Notes: generated by a model not told the origin, from the letters alone. A DNA stretch of 64,000 nt from Sporosarcina jeotgali (GCF_033304595.1 NZ_CP116341.1:2213001-2277000); one strand, 5' to 3'. Counted from the first letter of the stretch, positions 28,705 through 37,857 are shown. A program made the numbers and translations.

Positions 28705-29000
28705 CTAAGCTTTTCGAGAATATTTTGAACCGATTGAAAGGCATAGACTTTCTCAAGTGACTTTCCTTTACGCTTAATGAGCAAGCACGGGACACTTTCA
28801 ATCTGGTATTCTGCTGCAAGTTCTTCAACATAGTTCAAATTGGCTTTTCCAATCGGAACATCAGGCTTCAATTCTGTTACGACATTCAATATTTTGCTGG
28901 CCACTGCACACGTTCCGCATAGCGGTGTATACAAATAGAATGCCGTAAGCTCTTCTCGATCAGCGAGTTCTTTCCACTCACTATATGTCCATTCATTCAT
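28701..29000 (-). CDS. yusE: Thioredoxin-like protein YusE
   Basis: The 99-residue protein is a small thioredoxin fold with the redox motif Cys28-Gly-Thr-Cys31 and the cis-proline region ESVPCLL near 76. It is probably a cytosolic thiol-disulfide or thiol-protective protein; partner unknown. ATG 29000 follows AAGGTG at six bases; the frame extends five codons further up without a site. Position between gcvH and metN matches the B. subtilis yus region. Confidence 0.82.
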   Translation of the reverse strand: MNEWTYSEWKELADREELTAFYLYTPLCGTCAVASKILNVVTELKPDVPIGKANLNYVEELAAEYQIESVPCLLIKRKGKSLEKVYAFQSVQNILEKLS

Positions 29001-29037
29001 ACCTATCACCTTCACTCTATTTCAAAAGAAAATATAA

Positions 29038-29061
29038 AAGACGCCGGATCAGCGGCGTCTT
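29038..29061 (-). terminator. Terminator of gcvH
   Basis: AAGACGCCG (29038-29046) pairs with CGGCGTCTT (29053-29061), followed on the minus strand by TTTATATTTTC. Confidence 0.85.
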
Positions 29062-29067
29062 GAGGTT

Positions 29068-29451
29068 TTATTCTCCGACAGTCATTTTGTCGTAGTCTTC
29101 AGGAGTCATAAGCTCTTCGAGTTCAGCCGGCTTCGTTGCTTCCACAACGACCATCCAAGCACCCTCGTAAGGAGATTCGTTGACTAGCTCGGGGCTGTCC
29201 TCTAAATCTTCGTTTACTTCAACGACTTTACCGCTGATTGGTGCATATAGTTCTGAAACTGTTTTTACAGATTCAACACTGCCGAATGGCTCGTCTGATT
29301 TTAATTCGTCGCCAACTGATGGCAATTCAACGAACACGATATCACCAAGCTCAGATTGTGCAAAGTGTGTAATACCAATTCGGTATTTACCGTCTTCTTC
29401 TTTAACCCATTCGTGCTCTTCAGAATACTTCAAACCTTGTGGTGTGCTCAT
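29068..29451 (-). CDS. gcvH: Glycine cleavage system H protein
   Basis: The 127-residue protein has the lipoylation site in [11 protein letters not shown] (Lys63) and the typical ends ([21 protein letters not shown] and [10 protein letters not shown]). GcvH carries the methylamine intermediate in glycine cleavage; in B. subtilis it is also the entry point for protein lipoylation, linking it to lipA in this window. No gcvT/P genes are near, as is normal for the yus-region copy. Confidence 0.97.
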   Translation of the reverse strand: MSTPQGLKYSEEHEWVKEEDGKYRIGITHFAQSELGDIVFVELPSVGDELKSDEPFGSVESVKTVSELYAPISGKVVEVNEDLEDSPELVNESPYEGAWMVVVEATKPAELEELMTPEDYDKMTVGE

Positions 29452-29528
29452 TCTTTACCCCTCCAACAGTTAATTGTTATGTCTAATTCTATTTTGCCAC
29501 AGGTACCTTTGAAAGACAAGAAATGAAG

Positions 29529-29888
29529 TTAAGCCTTCCACGTTTCTGCGAAAGTCTCTTCGTTGAAGCCTACTGTGGTCGTTTTACCATCTGTCACCAG
29601 AGGACGCTTAATGAGCATACCGTCAGATGCCAGCAATTTAATTTGTTCATCCTCACTCATAGTCGCAAGTTTGTCTTTCAATCCAAGTTCACGATATTTC
29701 ATGCCGCTCGTATTGAAGAACTTCTTCAACGGCAACTGTGAACTTGTGATGATTTCTTTCAATGCTTGTTCGCTCGGCGGCTGTTCAGCGATGTTCGATG
29801 CTTCGTATGGAATCTCATTTTCTTTCAGCCACTTTTCAGCCTTTTTACATGTTGTACATTTTGGATAGCCATAATAGTGCAGTCCCAA
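29529..29888 (-). CDS. yusI: Spx/ArsC family protein YusI
   Basis: The 119-residue protein starts with YYGYPKCTTC (Cys11 and Cys14) and has the ArsC/Spx fold with RPLVTDGKTTTVGF near 90-103. It could act as a reductase or as an RNA polymerase-binding regulator like Spx; the sequence does not decide. The TTG start at 29888 follows GGGGGTG at six bases and gives the family's usual N-terminus; the upstream ATG at 29912 would add eight residues. Confidence 0.8.
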   Translation of the reverse strand: MGLHYYGYPKCTTCKKAEKWLKENEIPYEASNIAEQPPSEQALKEIITSSQLPLKKFFNTSGMKYRELGLKDKLATMSEDEQIKLLASDGMLIKRPLVTDGKTTTVGFNEETFAETWKA

Positions 29889-29925
29889 TACAGTCACCCC
29901 CATTGGTTCCATTTTACCACAAAAA

Positions 29926-29956
29926 CATCCAGACTACTTAAATTGCAGTCTGGATG
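29926..29956 (-). terminator. Terminator of the fadNAE operon
   Basis: CATCCAGACT (29926-29935) pairs with AGTCTGGATG (29947-29956), followed on the minus strand by TTTTTGTGG. Confidence 0.85.
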
Positions 29957-29968
29957 GGAATATACGTA

Positions 29969-31756
29969 TTAAACTACATATTTAGCAGCATCGATAAGCT
30001 TGACGGATGCTTCACGCTTCTTCGCAATTACGTTGTAAGGGTTCGAACGAGTCAACTTGCGCAATGCGGAGATCATCATGCGCTGGTTATCTCCGTCCAC
30101 TGCTGCGTATAGTGTTTCTTTTGCATCACGTTCGATTGCAGCGAATGCTTCTTGACAGAAAATCTCGGTGTACAAGATTTTTTGCTGTTCTTTTTCCGCA
30201 CCGTTTTTCGCGACTGCTTTTTCAGTACGCAGGAGCGCAGATTCCATTGCAAAGATGTTGTTCGCAATATCCGCAATGTTTACAAGGACTTCTTGTTCTT
30301 CTTCTAGCTTCGTACCGTAACGCTGTGCAGCTAATCCAGCAGCCAGCAGACCGATTTTCTTCGCATTTTTCACTAGAACTTTTTCTTGTTCAAGCGGTGC
30401 ATCGCCGATTTCTTCCGGCATCATCATAAGAAGCTCTTCTTGAAGTGCTTGAGCTTGTTGCAGCAATGGCAACTCGCCTTTCAATGCTTTCTTCATGAAT
30501 GTTCCCGGAACGATCATGCGGTTGATTTCGTTTGTTCCTTCGAAGATTCGGTTGATACGTGAATCGCGGTATGCGCGCTCCACTTCGTATTCAGCCATGA
30601 AACCATATCCGCCGTGTAATTGAACCGCTTCGTCAACGATATAATCGAGTGTCTCAGAACCGACAACTTTGTTGATAGAACATTCAATTGCATACTCAGC
30701 AATTGCTGCTGCAATCGCTTTTCCGTCTTTTTGCTGTTCAGCAGTCATCTGGCTTTGACGCTGCTCGAAATAACCAACTGTACGGTAAATCAAGCTTTCC
30801 GTCGCATATAGCTGGGACGCCATTGTTGCAATCTTTTCTTTCGTCAAGTTGAACGATGAAATCGGCGTATTGAATTGCTTACGCTCATTTGAATACGAAA
30901 TCGCAAGTTCAAGCGCACGCTTCGATCCGCCAACTGTACCGACTCCAAGCTTGTAGCGGCCAATGTTCAAAATGTTGAAAGCGATGATGTGGCCGCGGCC
31001 GACTTCACCAAGCAAGTTCTCAACAGGCACTTCAGCGTCAGACAAGATCAATGTACGTGTAGATGAAGACTTGATACCCATCTTTTTCTCTTCCGCTCCA
31101 ACAGAAACGCCAGGGAATTCGCGTTCTACGATGAATGCAGAGAACTTATCACCGTCGATTTTCGCATAGACAACGAATACATCCGCAAATCCAGCGTTCG
31201 TGATCCACTGCTTTTCACCATTCAATACGTAGTGAGTACCCGCTGCGTTCAACTTCGCAGTCGTTTTAGCTCCAAGAGCATCTGATCCTGAACCTGGCTC
31301 AGTTAACGCGTATGCAGAAATTTTGTCTCCTGCTACAGAGTTCGGCAAGTATTTCTTCTTTTGCTCTTCATTACCGAACAATACGATTGGAAGCGTACCG
31401 ATTCCAACGTGTGCACCGTGAGTGATTGAGAATCCGCCTGCTACTGCAAGTTTTTCTGAGATTAATGCAGATGAGATTTTATCCAATCCCAGGCCGTCAT
31501 ATTCTTCAGGAACATCTGCGCCTAGAAGGCCCAGATCCCCGGCAGATTTAAGAAGTTTTACGGAATGCTCAAATTCATGATTTTCCAACTTATCCACAAC
31601 TGGAAGCACTTCGTTTTTCACGTAGTCTTCCGCAGTTTTCGCGATCATCTTCTGCTCGTCAGAAAAGTCTTCAGGAGTGAATACGCGATCCGGTGTAATG
31701 TCTTCAGTTAAAAACGCTCCGCCTTTAATTAGCTCATTTGTCGTAGTCTCAGTCAT
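29969..31756 (-). CDS. fadE: Acyl-CoA dehydrogenase FadE
   Basis: The 595-residue flavoprotein has the acyl-CoA dehydrogenase motifs YALTEPGSGSDA near 150 and the C-terminal region LHGGYGFMAEYEVERAYRDSRINRIFEGTNEI. It catalyses the first step of beta-oxidation, acyl-CoA to trans-2-enoyl-CoA, using FAD. Like YusJ of B. subtilis it has an extra C-terminal helical part of about 180 residues. GGAGGA precedes the ATG. It is the last gene of fadNAE. Confidence 0.95.
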   Translation of the reverse strand: MTETTTNELIKGGAFLTEDITPDRVFTPEDFSDEQKMIAKTAEDYVKNEVLPVVDKLENHEFEHSVKLLKSAGDLGLLGADVPEEYDGLGLDKISSALISEKLAVAGGFSITHGAHVGIGTLPIVLFGNEEQKKKYLPNSVAGDKISAYALTEPGSGSDALGAKTTAKLNAAGTHYVLNGEKQWITNAGFADVFVVYAKIDGDKFSAFIVEREFPGVSVGAEEKKMGIKSSSTRTLILSDAEVPVENLLGEVGRGHIIAFNILNIGRYKLGVGTVGGSKRALELAISYSNERKQFNTPISSFNLTKEKIATMASQLYATESLIYRTVGYFEQRQSQMTAEQQKDGKAIAAAIAEYAIECSINKVVGSETLDYIVDEAVQLHGGYGFMAEYEVERAYRDSRINRIFEGTNEINRMIVPGTFMKKALKGELPLLQQAQALQEELLMMMPEEIGDAPLEQEKVLVKNAKKIGLLAAGLAAQRYGTKLEEEQEVLVNIADIANNIFAMESALLRTEKAVAKNGAEKEQQKILYTEIFCQEAFAAIERDAKETLYAAVDGDNQRMMISALRKLTRSNPYNVIAKKREASVKLIDAAKYVV

Positions 31757-31792
31757 TTCTAGTTCCTCCTCTATTTTACGTTCCTAGTTTGC

Positions 31793-32968
31793 TTATAATA
31801 ATTCAAACACGCCAGCTGCGCCCATTCCGCCGCCGATACACATCGTAACGACACCGAATTGCTTGCCTTGACGCTTCAGTTCACTCATCATACGCACCGT
31901 CAAAATCGTACCTGTAGCACCAAGCGGGTGACCGAGTGCAATTGCACCGCCATTCACATTCACTTTGCTTGTGTCCAGCTTCAATTCACGGATGACTTGA
32001 AGCGATTGGGATGCGAATGCTTCGTTCAATTCCCATACGTCAATATCTTCAATCGATAGTCCAGCGATTTTCAGGGCCTTAGGAATCGCAGCGATCGGTC
32101 CGATTCCCATAATTTCAGGTGGTACGCCTGCTACTGCAAACGAACGGAACTTCGCGATTGGCGTAAGCCCTTCCGCCACAGCTTTTTCGCGATCCATGAC
32201 CAGTACAGATGCTGCTCCGTCAGACGTTTGTGAAGCATTACCGGCAGTAACGGTTCCTGTTACGGAGAATGCAGGACGCAGTTTCGCCAGGATTTCAGTA
32301 GTCGTACCGCGACGCACGCCTTCATCCATCGAAAACGTCTCTTTTTTCTCTGCGAATTTCCCATTGCTGTCGACATATCCTTTTGTAAATTCGACTGGGA
32401 CAATTTCGTCATCGAACTTTCCAGCGTCAATCGCCGCTGCTGCACGACGATGGGATTCAACCGCAAACGCATCTTGGTCGTCACGGCTGATTCCATATTT
32501 TACGGCAACTTGCTCGGCAGTATGCCCCATTCCCATGTAATATTCAGGTGCTTCTTCAGCAAGCTTTGCATTCGGGCGAACGGTATTGCCCATCATTGGA
32601 ACCATACTCATAGATTCTGCACCGCCTGCTAGGATGGCTTCAGAGTGTCCGAGCATGATCCGCTCAGCTGCATACGCAATGGACTGGAGTCCTGATGAAC
32701 AAAACCGGTTAATCGTAATCGCTGGTGTCGTGTCTGGCAATCCCGCCAGTGCACCGATGTTACGCGCCATATTCATGCCTTGTTCTGCTTCTGGCATTGC
32801 GCAGCCGATGATCAGGTCTTCAATCGGACCGTCATAACCTCCTGCGCGTTTTAGTGTTTCTTTTATAGTAAGAGCTCCTAGATCATCTGGTCGGACTGTC
32901 GCAAGCGATCCTCTGCCTGCCTTGCCGACCGGTGTGCGGGAACCCGCTACGATTACTGCTTCACGCAT
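31793..32968 (-). CDS. fadA: Acetyl-CoA C-acyltransferase (thiolase) FadA
   Basis: The 391-residue thiolase has the nucleophile Cys90 in NRFCSSGLQS, the NEAFA motif, the His in GHPLGATG and the second Cys in MCIGGGMGAAG at the C-terminus. It splits 3-ketoacyl-CoA into acetyl-CoA and a shortened acyl-CoA. GAGGAGG precedes the ATG. It lies between fadN and fadE with short spacing, consistent with one transcript. Confidence 0.96.
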   Translation of the reverse strand: MREAVIVAGSRTPVGKAGRGSLATVRPDDLGALTIKETLKRAGGYDGPIEDLIIGCAMPEAEQGMNMARNIGALAGLPDTTPAITINRFCSSGLQSIAYAAERIMLGHSEAILAGGAESMSMVPMMGNTVRPNAKLAEEAPEYYMGMGHTAEQVAVKYGISRDDQDAFAVESHRRAAAAIDAGKFDDEIVPVEFTKGYVDSNGKFAEKKETFSMDEGVRRGTTTEILAKLRPAFSVTGTVTAGNASQTSDGAASVLVMDREKAVAEGLTPIAKFRSFAVAGVPPEIMGIGPIAAIPKALKIAGLSIEDIDVWELNEAFASQSLQVIRELKLDTSKVNVNGGAIALGHPLGATGTILTVRMMSELKRQGKQFGVVTMCIGGGMGAAGVFELL

Positions 32969-32998
32969 TGTATTTCCTCCTCTAAAAGTTCTGATTCA

Positions 32999-35383
32999 TC
33001 AGTTACGCAATGGTTTGCCTTTGACAAGCATGTGCTGCATACGTGCTTGTGACTTCGGCTCTGCTACAAGGCTCAAGAACGCTTCCCGCTCTAAGTCCAG
33101 CAAGTACTGCTCATCGACTAGTGTGCCGTATGGCAGTTTCCCTCCAGCCAATACATATGCGAGTTTCTTCGCAATCTTCATATCATGATCGCTGATGAAC
33201 CCTGACAAACGCATGCCTTCTGCACCGAGTAATAATGTTGCATAGCCGGTTTCACCAACTACCGGGAATTTCTCATGCTTTGGCGCTTGATAGCCATTGT
33301 CATAAAGCGATAGTGCTGCTTGTTTTGCATCATATAAAAGGTGATCCGCGTTGACGCTAATGCCGTCTGCGAAATCGAGGAAGTTGTTTTCACGTGCTTC
33401 ATCAGCGGAAGTCGACACTTTCGCCATCGCAATGGATTCAAATACGTTGTTTGCGATGTTTTGGTAGTCTACTTGTAGGCCATTCGGCAATCCTTTTAAG
33501 TGTTTCAAATACAGACCGACGTTTCCGCCGCCGCCGGGAATGAGGCCGACACCGGCTTCAACAAGCCCGATATACGTTTCCATGGAAGCTTGGATATGAG
33601 CCGCTGGCAAGCAGACTTCCGCTCCGCCGCCCAGCGTCATTTGGAACGGTGCAGCAACGACCGGTTTTGAGGAATACTTGATTTTCATCATGGCGTTCTG
33701 GAACGTACGCACCACAAAATCGAGTTCGAAGATGTTATCATCCTGCGCTTCCATCAAGATCATTCCGAGGTTTGCACCGACACAGAAGTTCTTTCCTTGG
33801 TTGCCGATAACGAGACCTTTGTAATTCTTCTCGACTTCATCCACCGCAAAGTTGATCATTTGCATAATGTCGAGGCCAATCGCATTAGACTGTGAATGGA
33901 ATTCAAGAAGTGCAATTCCGTCCCCCATGTCGATCAAGCTTGCGCCTGAATTCTTCTTGATGACGCCATGCTTTTTCTTATAGCGCTTCAAGTCGATTAC
34001 TTTCTCATTAACCGGCACTGGTGAGTACCCTTCCCCGTCAAAGTAGAAGAGCTCATTGTCTTCCTCTTTATAGAACGTTTCGAATCCTTTATCGAGCAAA
34101 GATTGAGCGAATGAAGGAATCGTTTCTCCCTGTTCTTTCATCCGTTCGACCGATTTACTCACTCCGATGGCATCCCATACTTCAAACGGCCCCTGCTGCC
34201 ATCCGAAGCCCCACTTCATCGCATTATCGATGGATACAATTGTATCTGCAATTTTCCTATGCATGTCAGCGGAGTAAAGAAGTGTTGGTGCCAAGATGCT
34301 CCAGAGAAGCTCACCTGTGCGATCATCTGCATACACTAATGACTTCACACGATTGCCGAGTCCTTTTTGCTGCTTCGCCATTTCAATTGAAGGCGTTTTC
34401 ATTTTCTTGACCGGCCCGTATTCAAGCGTCGATGAATCGATCTCGAAGATTTCTTTGCCTTTTTTCACAAAGAATCCTTGCTTCGCTTTAGCACCGATCC
34501 AGCCATTGTCGATCATTTTCTTCATGAATTCCGGGAGTTCGAATACCTCTTGCTCTTCTCCTTCAGTCTTGTCGTAGACGTTCTTCGCAACGTGCATGAA
34601 CGTATCCAGTCCGACGACATCCAGCGTACGGAATGTTGCTGATTTCGGCCGGCCGATTAGAGTACCTGTAACGGAGTCTACTTCCCCCACTGTGTAGCCG
34701 CGTTTTTCCATTTCGCGAAGGGTTACCAGAAGTCCGTAAGTTCCAATTCGATTGGCGATGAAGTTCGGTGTGTCTTTAGCTAAAACAACACCTTTTCCAA
34801 GTCGATCTTCCCCGAATGACGTCATGAACTCGATGACTTCAGTTGAAGTTGTTTTTGCCGGAATTACCTCAAGCAATTTCAAGTAACGCGGCGGATTGAA
34901 GAAATGCGTGCCCAGGAAATGTTTTTGGAAGTCTTCCGAGCGGCCTTCTGCCATAGCATCGATACTAATTCCTGATGTATTTGAAGTGACGATTGTTCCG
35001 GGTTTGCGAACAGCGTCGATTTTTTCATATAAGCCCTTTTTAACGTCCAAGTTTTCAACGATAACTTCGATGATCCAGTCCGCGTCTTTCAACTTTTCCA
35101 AGTCGTCTTCCAAGTTGCCCGCTTCAATTAAAGCCAGGTTTTTCTTAGAAGTCAGCGGTGCGGGTTTTTGTTTCAGCAGTTTCTGAATGGATCCTGAGAC
35201 CATTCGATTCCGAACTGCTTTGTGCTCCAGTGTAAGTCCTTTTTTCTCTTCGTCTTCTGTTAGTTTGTTCGGAACAATGTCCAGAAGAAGAACAGGAATC
35301 CCAATATTGGCGAGGTGTGCAGCGATTCCAGACCCCATCACGCCAGATCCGATTACAGCTGCTTTCTTAATTTGATAAGCCAC
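32999..35383 (-). CDS. fadN: 3-Hydroxyacyl-CoA dehydrogenase / enoyl-CoA hydratase FadN
   Basis: The 794-residue bifunctional enzyme has an N-terminal NAD-binding fold (GSGVMGSGIA, 12-21), the hydroxyacyl-CoA dehydrogenase domain with LGTHFFNPPRYLKLLEVIP, and a C-terminal crotonase-type domain (FCVGANLGMI; GAEVCLPAAH; GVGLIPGGGG). It performs the two middle steps of beta-oxidation. The order dehydrogenase-hydratase is the FadN arrangement, opposite to E. coli FadB. A GTG start follows AGGGAGGA. A FadR-type operator lies just upstream. Confidence 0.96.
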   Translation of the reverse strand: MAYQIKKAAVIGSGVMGSGIAAHLANIGIPVLLLDIVPNKLTEDEEKKGLTLEHKAVRNRMVSGSIQKLLKQKPAPLTSKKNLALIEAGNLEDDLEKLKDADWIIEVIVENLDVKKGLYEKIDAVRKPGTIVTSNTSGISIDAMAEGRSEDFQKHFLGTHFFNPPRYLKLLEVIPAKTTSTEVIEFMTSFGEDRLGKGVVLAKDTPNFIANRIGTYGLLVTLREMEKRGYTVGEVDSVTGTLIGRPKSATFRTLDVVGLDTFMHVAKNVYDKTEGEEQEVFELPEFMKKMIDNGWIGAKAKQGFFVKKGKEIFEIDSSTLEYGPVKKMKTPSIEMAKQQKGLGNRVKSLVYADDRTGELLWSILAPTLLYSADMHRKIADTIVSIDNAMKWGFGWQQGPFEVWDAIGVSKSVERMKEQGETIPSFAQSLLDKGFETFYKEEDNELFYFDGEGYSPVPVNEKVIDLKRYKKKHGVIKKNSGASLIDMGDGIALLEFHSQSNAIGLDIMQMINFAVDEVEKNYKGLVIGNQGKNFCVGANLGMILMEAQDDNIFELDFVVRTFQNAMMKIKYSSKPVVAAPFQMTLGGGAEVCLPAAHIQASMETYIGLVEAGVGLIPGGGGNVGLYLKHLKGLPNGLQVDYQNIANNVFESIAMAKVSTSADEARENNFLDFADGISVNADHLLYDAKQAALSLYDNGYQAPKHEKFPVVGETGYATLLLGAEGMRLSGFISDHDMKIAKKLAYVLAGGKLPYGTLVDEQYLLDLEREAFLSLVAEPKSQARMQHMLVKGKPLRN

Positions 35384-35405
35384 GTGAAAATCCTCCCTTT
35401 GCTTT

Positions 35406-35423
35406 TGAATGAATGCTCATTCA
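35406..35423. promoter_or_regulatory. FadR operator upstream of fadNAE
   Basis: TGAATGAATGCTCATTCA lies within the perfect palindrome AATGAATG-CT-CATTCATT (35408-35425). It matches the B. subtilis FadR box (TGAATGANTANTCATTCA), which represses fatty acid degradation genes until long-chain acyl-CoA is present. It sits between the predicted promoter and the fadN start. Confidence 0.88.
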
Positions 35424-35464
35424 TTTTGTGGGTAAAAAAAATAGAAACCTTTTCTATGAATCTA

Positions 35465-35493
35465 AGTGTAGACTATTTCCAGCGTTTTCGCAA
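35465..35493 (-). promoter_or_regulatory. Predicted fadN promoter
   Basis: TTGCGA (35488-35493) and TACACT (35465-35470) on the minus strand are 17 bases apart. The FadR box would then lie downstream of the transcription start. Confidence 0.45.
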
Positions 35494-35595
35494 TATTTAA
35501 ATCCGAAAAATAATGATTGCCTTCATGCGAAACAAGTTGATAGTCTGAAAGCGCTTTTCATTGTACACTGAGGGTATGAAAGGAGTCGAATATAT

Positions 35596-35916
35596 ATGGA
35601 TTCAATTACAACCGCAAAACAATTCGATGACATTATTAACGAACCATCACGCTCAGTTATTAAATTTCAAGCAGGATGGTGCCCGGACTGTCGAGTGATG
35701 GACATGTTCATCGGACCGATTACAGAAGAATACGACCAGTACGATTGGTATGATGTAGACCGCGATGTGCTTCCTGAAATTGCAGAAAAGTATGATGTGA
35801 TGGGGATTCCAAGCTTACTCATTTTTGAAAACGGAGAGAAAAAAGCGCACTTGCACAGTGCTAATGCAAAATCTCCAGAGCAAGTAACAAGCTTCCTTGA
35901 AGGTTTGACAATTTAA
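35596..35916 (+). CDS. Thioredoxin family protein
   Basis: The 106-residue protein is a thioredoxin fold with active site Trp28-Cys29-Pro-Asp-Cys32 and the cis-Pro region VMGIPSLLIF near 71-80. The CPDC dipeptide differs from the CGPC of TrxA and resembles YtpP/YdbP-type proteins. It is likely a cytosolic disulfide reductase of unknown partners. AAGGAGTCG precedes the ATG. It is divergent from fadN and followed by a terminator. Confidence 0.85.
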   Translation: MDSITTAKQFDDIINEPSRSVIKFQAGWCPDCRVMDMFIGPITEEYDQYDWYDVDRDVLPEIAEKYDVMGIPSLLIFENGEKKAHLHSANAKSPEQVTSFLEGLTI

Positions 35917-35932
35917 ACCGTGCCTGCGATTC

Positions 35933-35955
35933 AACCGGCTGCCTTGCAGTCGGTT
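35933..35955 (+). terminator. Terminator of the thioredoxin-like gene
   Basis: AACCGGCTGC (35933-35942) pairs with GCAGTCGGTT (35946-35955, one G-T pair), followed by ATTTTTATG. Confidence 0.75.
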
Positions 35956-36023
35956 ATTTTTATGTATTTTTTTGAAAATCAGTTATACTTGAGAAAGGTT
36001 AAAGAAAAACTAAGAGGTGCAAA

Positions 36024-36482
36024 ATGAATCCTAATGAAGAAATTGAACAATTGAAAGCGACTATTGCCGAGTATAGAGAAATCATCAAAGAGACATCCGT
36101 TCCGATTATTACGTCTATTATTGAAAATACGATCCTGCTTCCGATCGTCGGATATACAGATAAGGAACGGATGGAACGAGTCCGCTCTAAAGTTCTAGAA
36201 TACGCAGGAGATCATCGGCGCACTGAAGCTGCCGTTTTCGACTTTTCCAGTATCCGTTTAGCTGAAGAGGAAGGATTGGAGATGTTGTCTCTGGAACTGC
36301 AGCTTATGCGGTCCGAACTGCAATTGATGGGCATTCGTCCGATAATGGTCGGCTTCACCCCTCCATTTGTTCGTCAATTAGTGAACGCAGGAGTTGCATC
36401 CGAGGTAGAATCCTATGCAAACTTCAAATCGGCATTGCAAGTGCTTATGGATGAAAAAGGACTTTCCTTTTCTAGAGCATAA
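36024..36482 (+). CDS. STAS domain protein (RsbR/RsbS-like)
   Basis: The 152-residue protein has a short N-terminal coiled coil (about 3-22), a linker TSVPIIT and a STAS domain from about 38 to 145. It resembles the C-terminal half of RsbR co-antagonists, but the usual DLSG-x4-D phosphoacceptor loop reads DFSSIRLAEEEG, so partner recognition may differ. The long sensory N-domain of RsbR is missing. It is followed 17 bases later by the C39 peptidase gene, so they form one operon. No RsbT-type kinase is nearby. Confidence 0.8.
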   Translation: MNPNEEIEQLKATIAEYREIIKETSVPIITSIIENTILLPIVGYTDKERMERVRSKVLEYAGDHRRTEAAVFDFSSIRLAEEEGLEMLSLELQLMRSELQLMGIRPIMVGFTPPFVRQLVNAGVASEVESYANFKSALQVLMDEKGLSFSRA

Positions 36483-36499
36483 GTAAGGAGGTTTTTGTC

Positions 36500-37021
36500 A
36501 TGCCGTTCGTTAAGGAGTTCCAAGGCAGATCGCAATTTGACACTTCCATAGACCCGAAATTCAGATCCTCTGCATGCAGTCCTGTAACCGCTTCTGTGAT
36601 CATACACGATTTGAATCTCCCTATTTCCAGAGTTCCTGTTAACAAGCTTTACAAGCTATTGGGGACTACTCGAATCGGGTTATTCACGTGGCGTTTCGTT
36701 CACAGGCTTGCTAAGTTGCTGGGTGACGGATGGGAAGTTCGGAAGTGTACATTATCTGAAGTATTAGGGGAACTTGAAAACGGCCGTCCCGTTGCTGCGA
36801 AATTTGATAAATGGTTTTCATTCAAATGGAGTGGACACTATGAATTTGACTACCACTGGGTCCCTGTTATTGGATACGAAAAAACAGCGGATGATGTGAT
36901 TCTTGCTATCCATGATAACGGCAGTCCCTCTTCTCCCAGCACTGTGCGCTTTGTGTCCTACCGCAAGAACCAGGAAGTTTTGTCTTTTGTGAAAATCTCA
37001 CCGAAATTGAAAGGACACTGA
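36500..37021 (+). CDS. C39-like (BtrH/peptidase C39_2) family protein
   Basis: The 173-residue protein has the papain-like triad pattern of C39 peptidases: Cys26 in SSACSPVTA, His119 in DYHWVPVIGY and Asp139 in AIHDNG. There is no signal peptide or transmembrane segment, so it is cytosolic as written. It could process or bind a peptide, but no bacteriocin precursor or exporter is near. AAGGAGG precedes the ATG. The pairing with a STAS regulator is the only functional hint. Confidence 0.75.
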   Translation: MPFVKEFQGRSQFDTSIDPKFRSSACSPVTASVIIHDLNLPISRVPVNKLYKLLGTTRIGLFTWRFVHRLAKLLGDGWEVRKCTLSEVLGELENGRPVAAKFDKWFSFKWSGHYEFDYHWVPVIGYEKTADDVILAIHDNGSPSSPSTVRFVSYRKNQEVLSFVKISPKLKGH

Positions 37022-37038
37022 TTCACTCAGTGTCCTTT
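37010..37038. terminator. Bidirectional terminator
   Basis: AAAGGACACTG (37010-37020) pairs with CAGTGTCCTTT (37028-37038). It ends the C39 gene on plus and may end the RsbR-like gene on minus. Confidence 0.8.
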
Positions 37039-37041
37039 TTG

Positions 37042-37857
37042 TTATGCCACATATTGAATTGCTTGTTTTAACGTTGCAAAGCTTTTGATGGTCCCGAAGT
37101 CGAGGCCGAGACCGACCAGCGTTTGTGCGATGGCAGGTGTAACACCGCTAACTACAGGAACAGCCCCGACTAAGGACAGGGATTCAAAGAGAATGAATAA
37201 TTGCTGTGCAACAAATGTATCCGTTGTTTGAAGTCCAGATAAATCGATAATCAAATACTCAAGATTGAGACGGACTGCTTCCTTTAACACTTTCTCTTGT
37301 AACGCTGTGCCTCTATTGAAATCCATGACTCCAATTAGCGGAAGGATAGCGGTCGTATCATTTATTGAGGCAATCGGTACAGAAAGTTCGGCAATTGCAG
37401 CTTGTGAAATTTTCAGCATTTCTTTCTCGTAATGGACAAAAGGAAGACTGAAGTAATAGACGACGTCATTGACAATTGTATCGAGTGCCGTTGTAAGTTC
37501 ATACATATCTTCTGAACTGATTTCGCTGTTAATTCCTTCGTGCTTTAAAACAGTTCCAATATACGCGCGATACTCAGGAACTTCACGCAGCATCATGTCC
37601 AATGAGATAATTTCTTTTTTGGCAAAGTGCGTCCCTGCCTCTTGACCCCATTTTTGCAATTGCTCAATTCGCTCTCCATCTTCTAACTTCAATGCATTTG
37701 CATATAACTTTACTAGTTCGACACGGGCTGGATAAAGTTCTTCTTCTATCCTCTTCATGATCGGATAGCGATCATTCTGCTGCCTGGTAATCAGCATAGC
37801 GAGCTGTTCTGCATTTTCAATAACTTTATCACTTAAACGGATCAATAATTCCTTCAT
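37042..37857 (-). CDS. RsbR family STAS protein (RsbT co-antagonist-like)
   Basis: The 271-residue protein has a helical, globin-like N-terminal domain (about 1-145) and a C-terminal STAS domain (about 155-268) with the phosphoacceptor loop IIDLSGLQTTDT and the linker AELSVPIAS. This is the layout of stressosome RsbR paralogues, which sense stress and hold RsbT. Its start lies inside the 3' end of the exonuclease gene (29-base overlap), an unusual pairing. The stress sensed cannot be inferred. Confidence 0.88.
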   Translation of the reverse strand: MKELLIRLSDKVIENAEQLAMLITRQQNDRYPIMKRIEEELYPARVELVKLYANALKLEDGERIEQLQKWGQEAGTHFAKKEIISLDMMLREVPEYRAYIGTVLKHEGINSEISSEDMYELTTALDTIVNDVVYYFSLPFVHYEKEMLKISQAAIAELSVPIASINDTTAILPLIGVMDFNRGTALQEKVLKEAVRLNLEYLIIDLSGLQTTDTFVAQQLFILFESLSLVGAVPVVSGVTPAIAQTLVGLGLDFGTIKSFATLKQAIQYVA

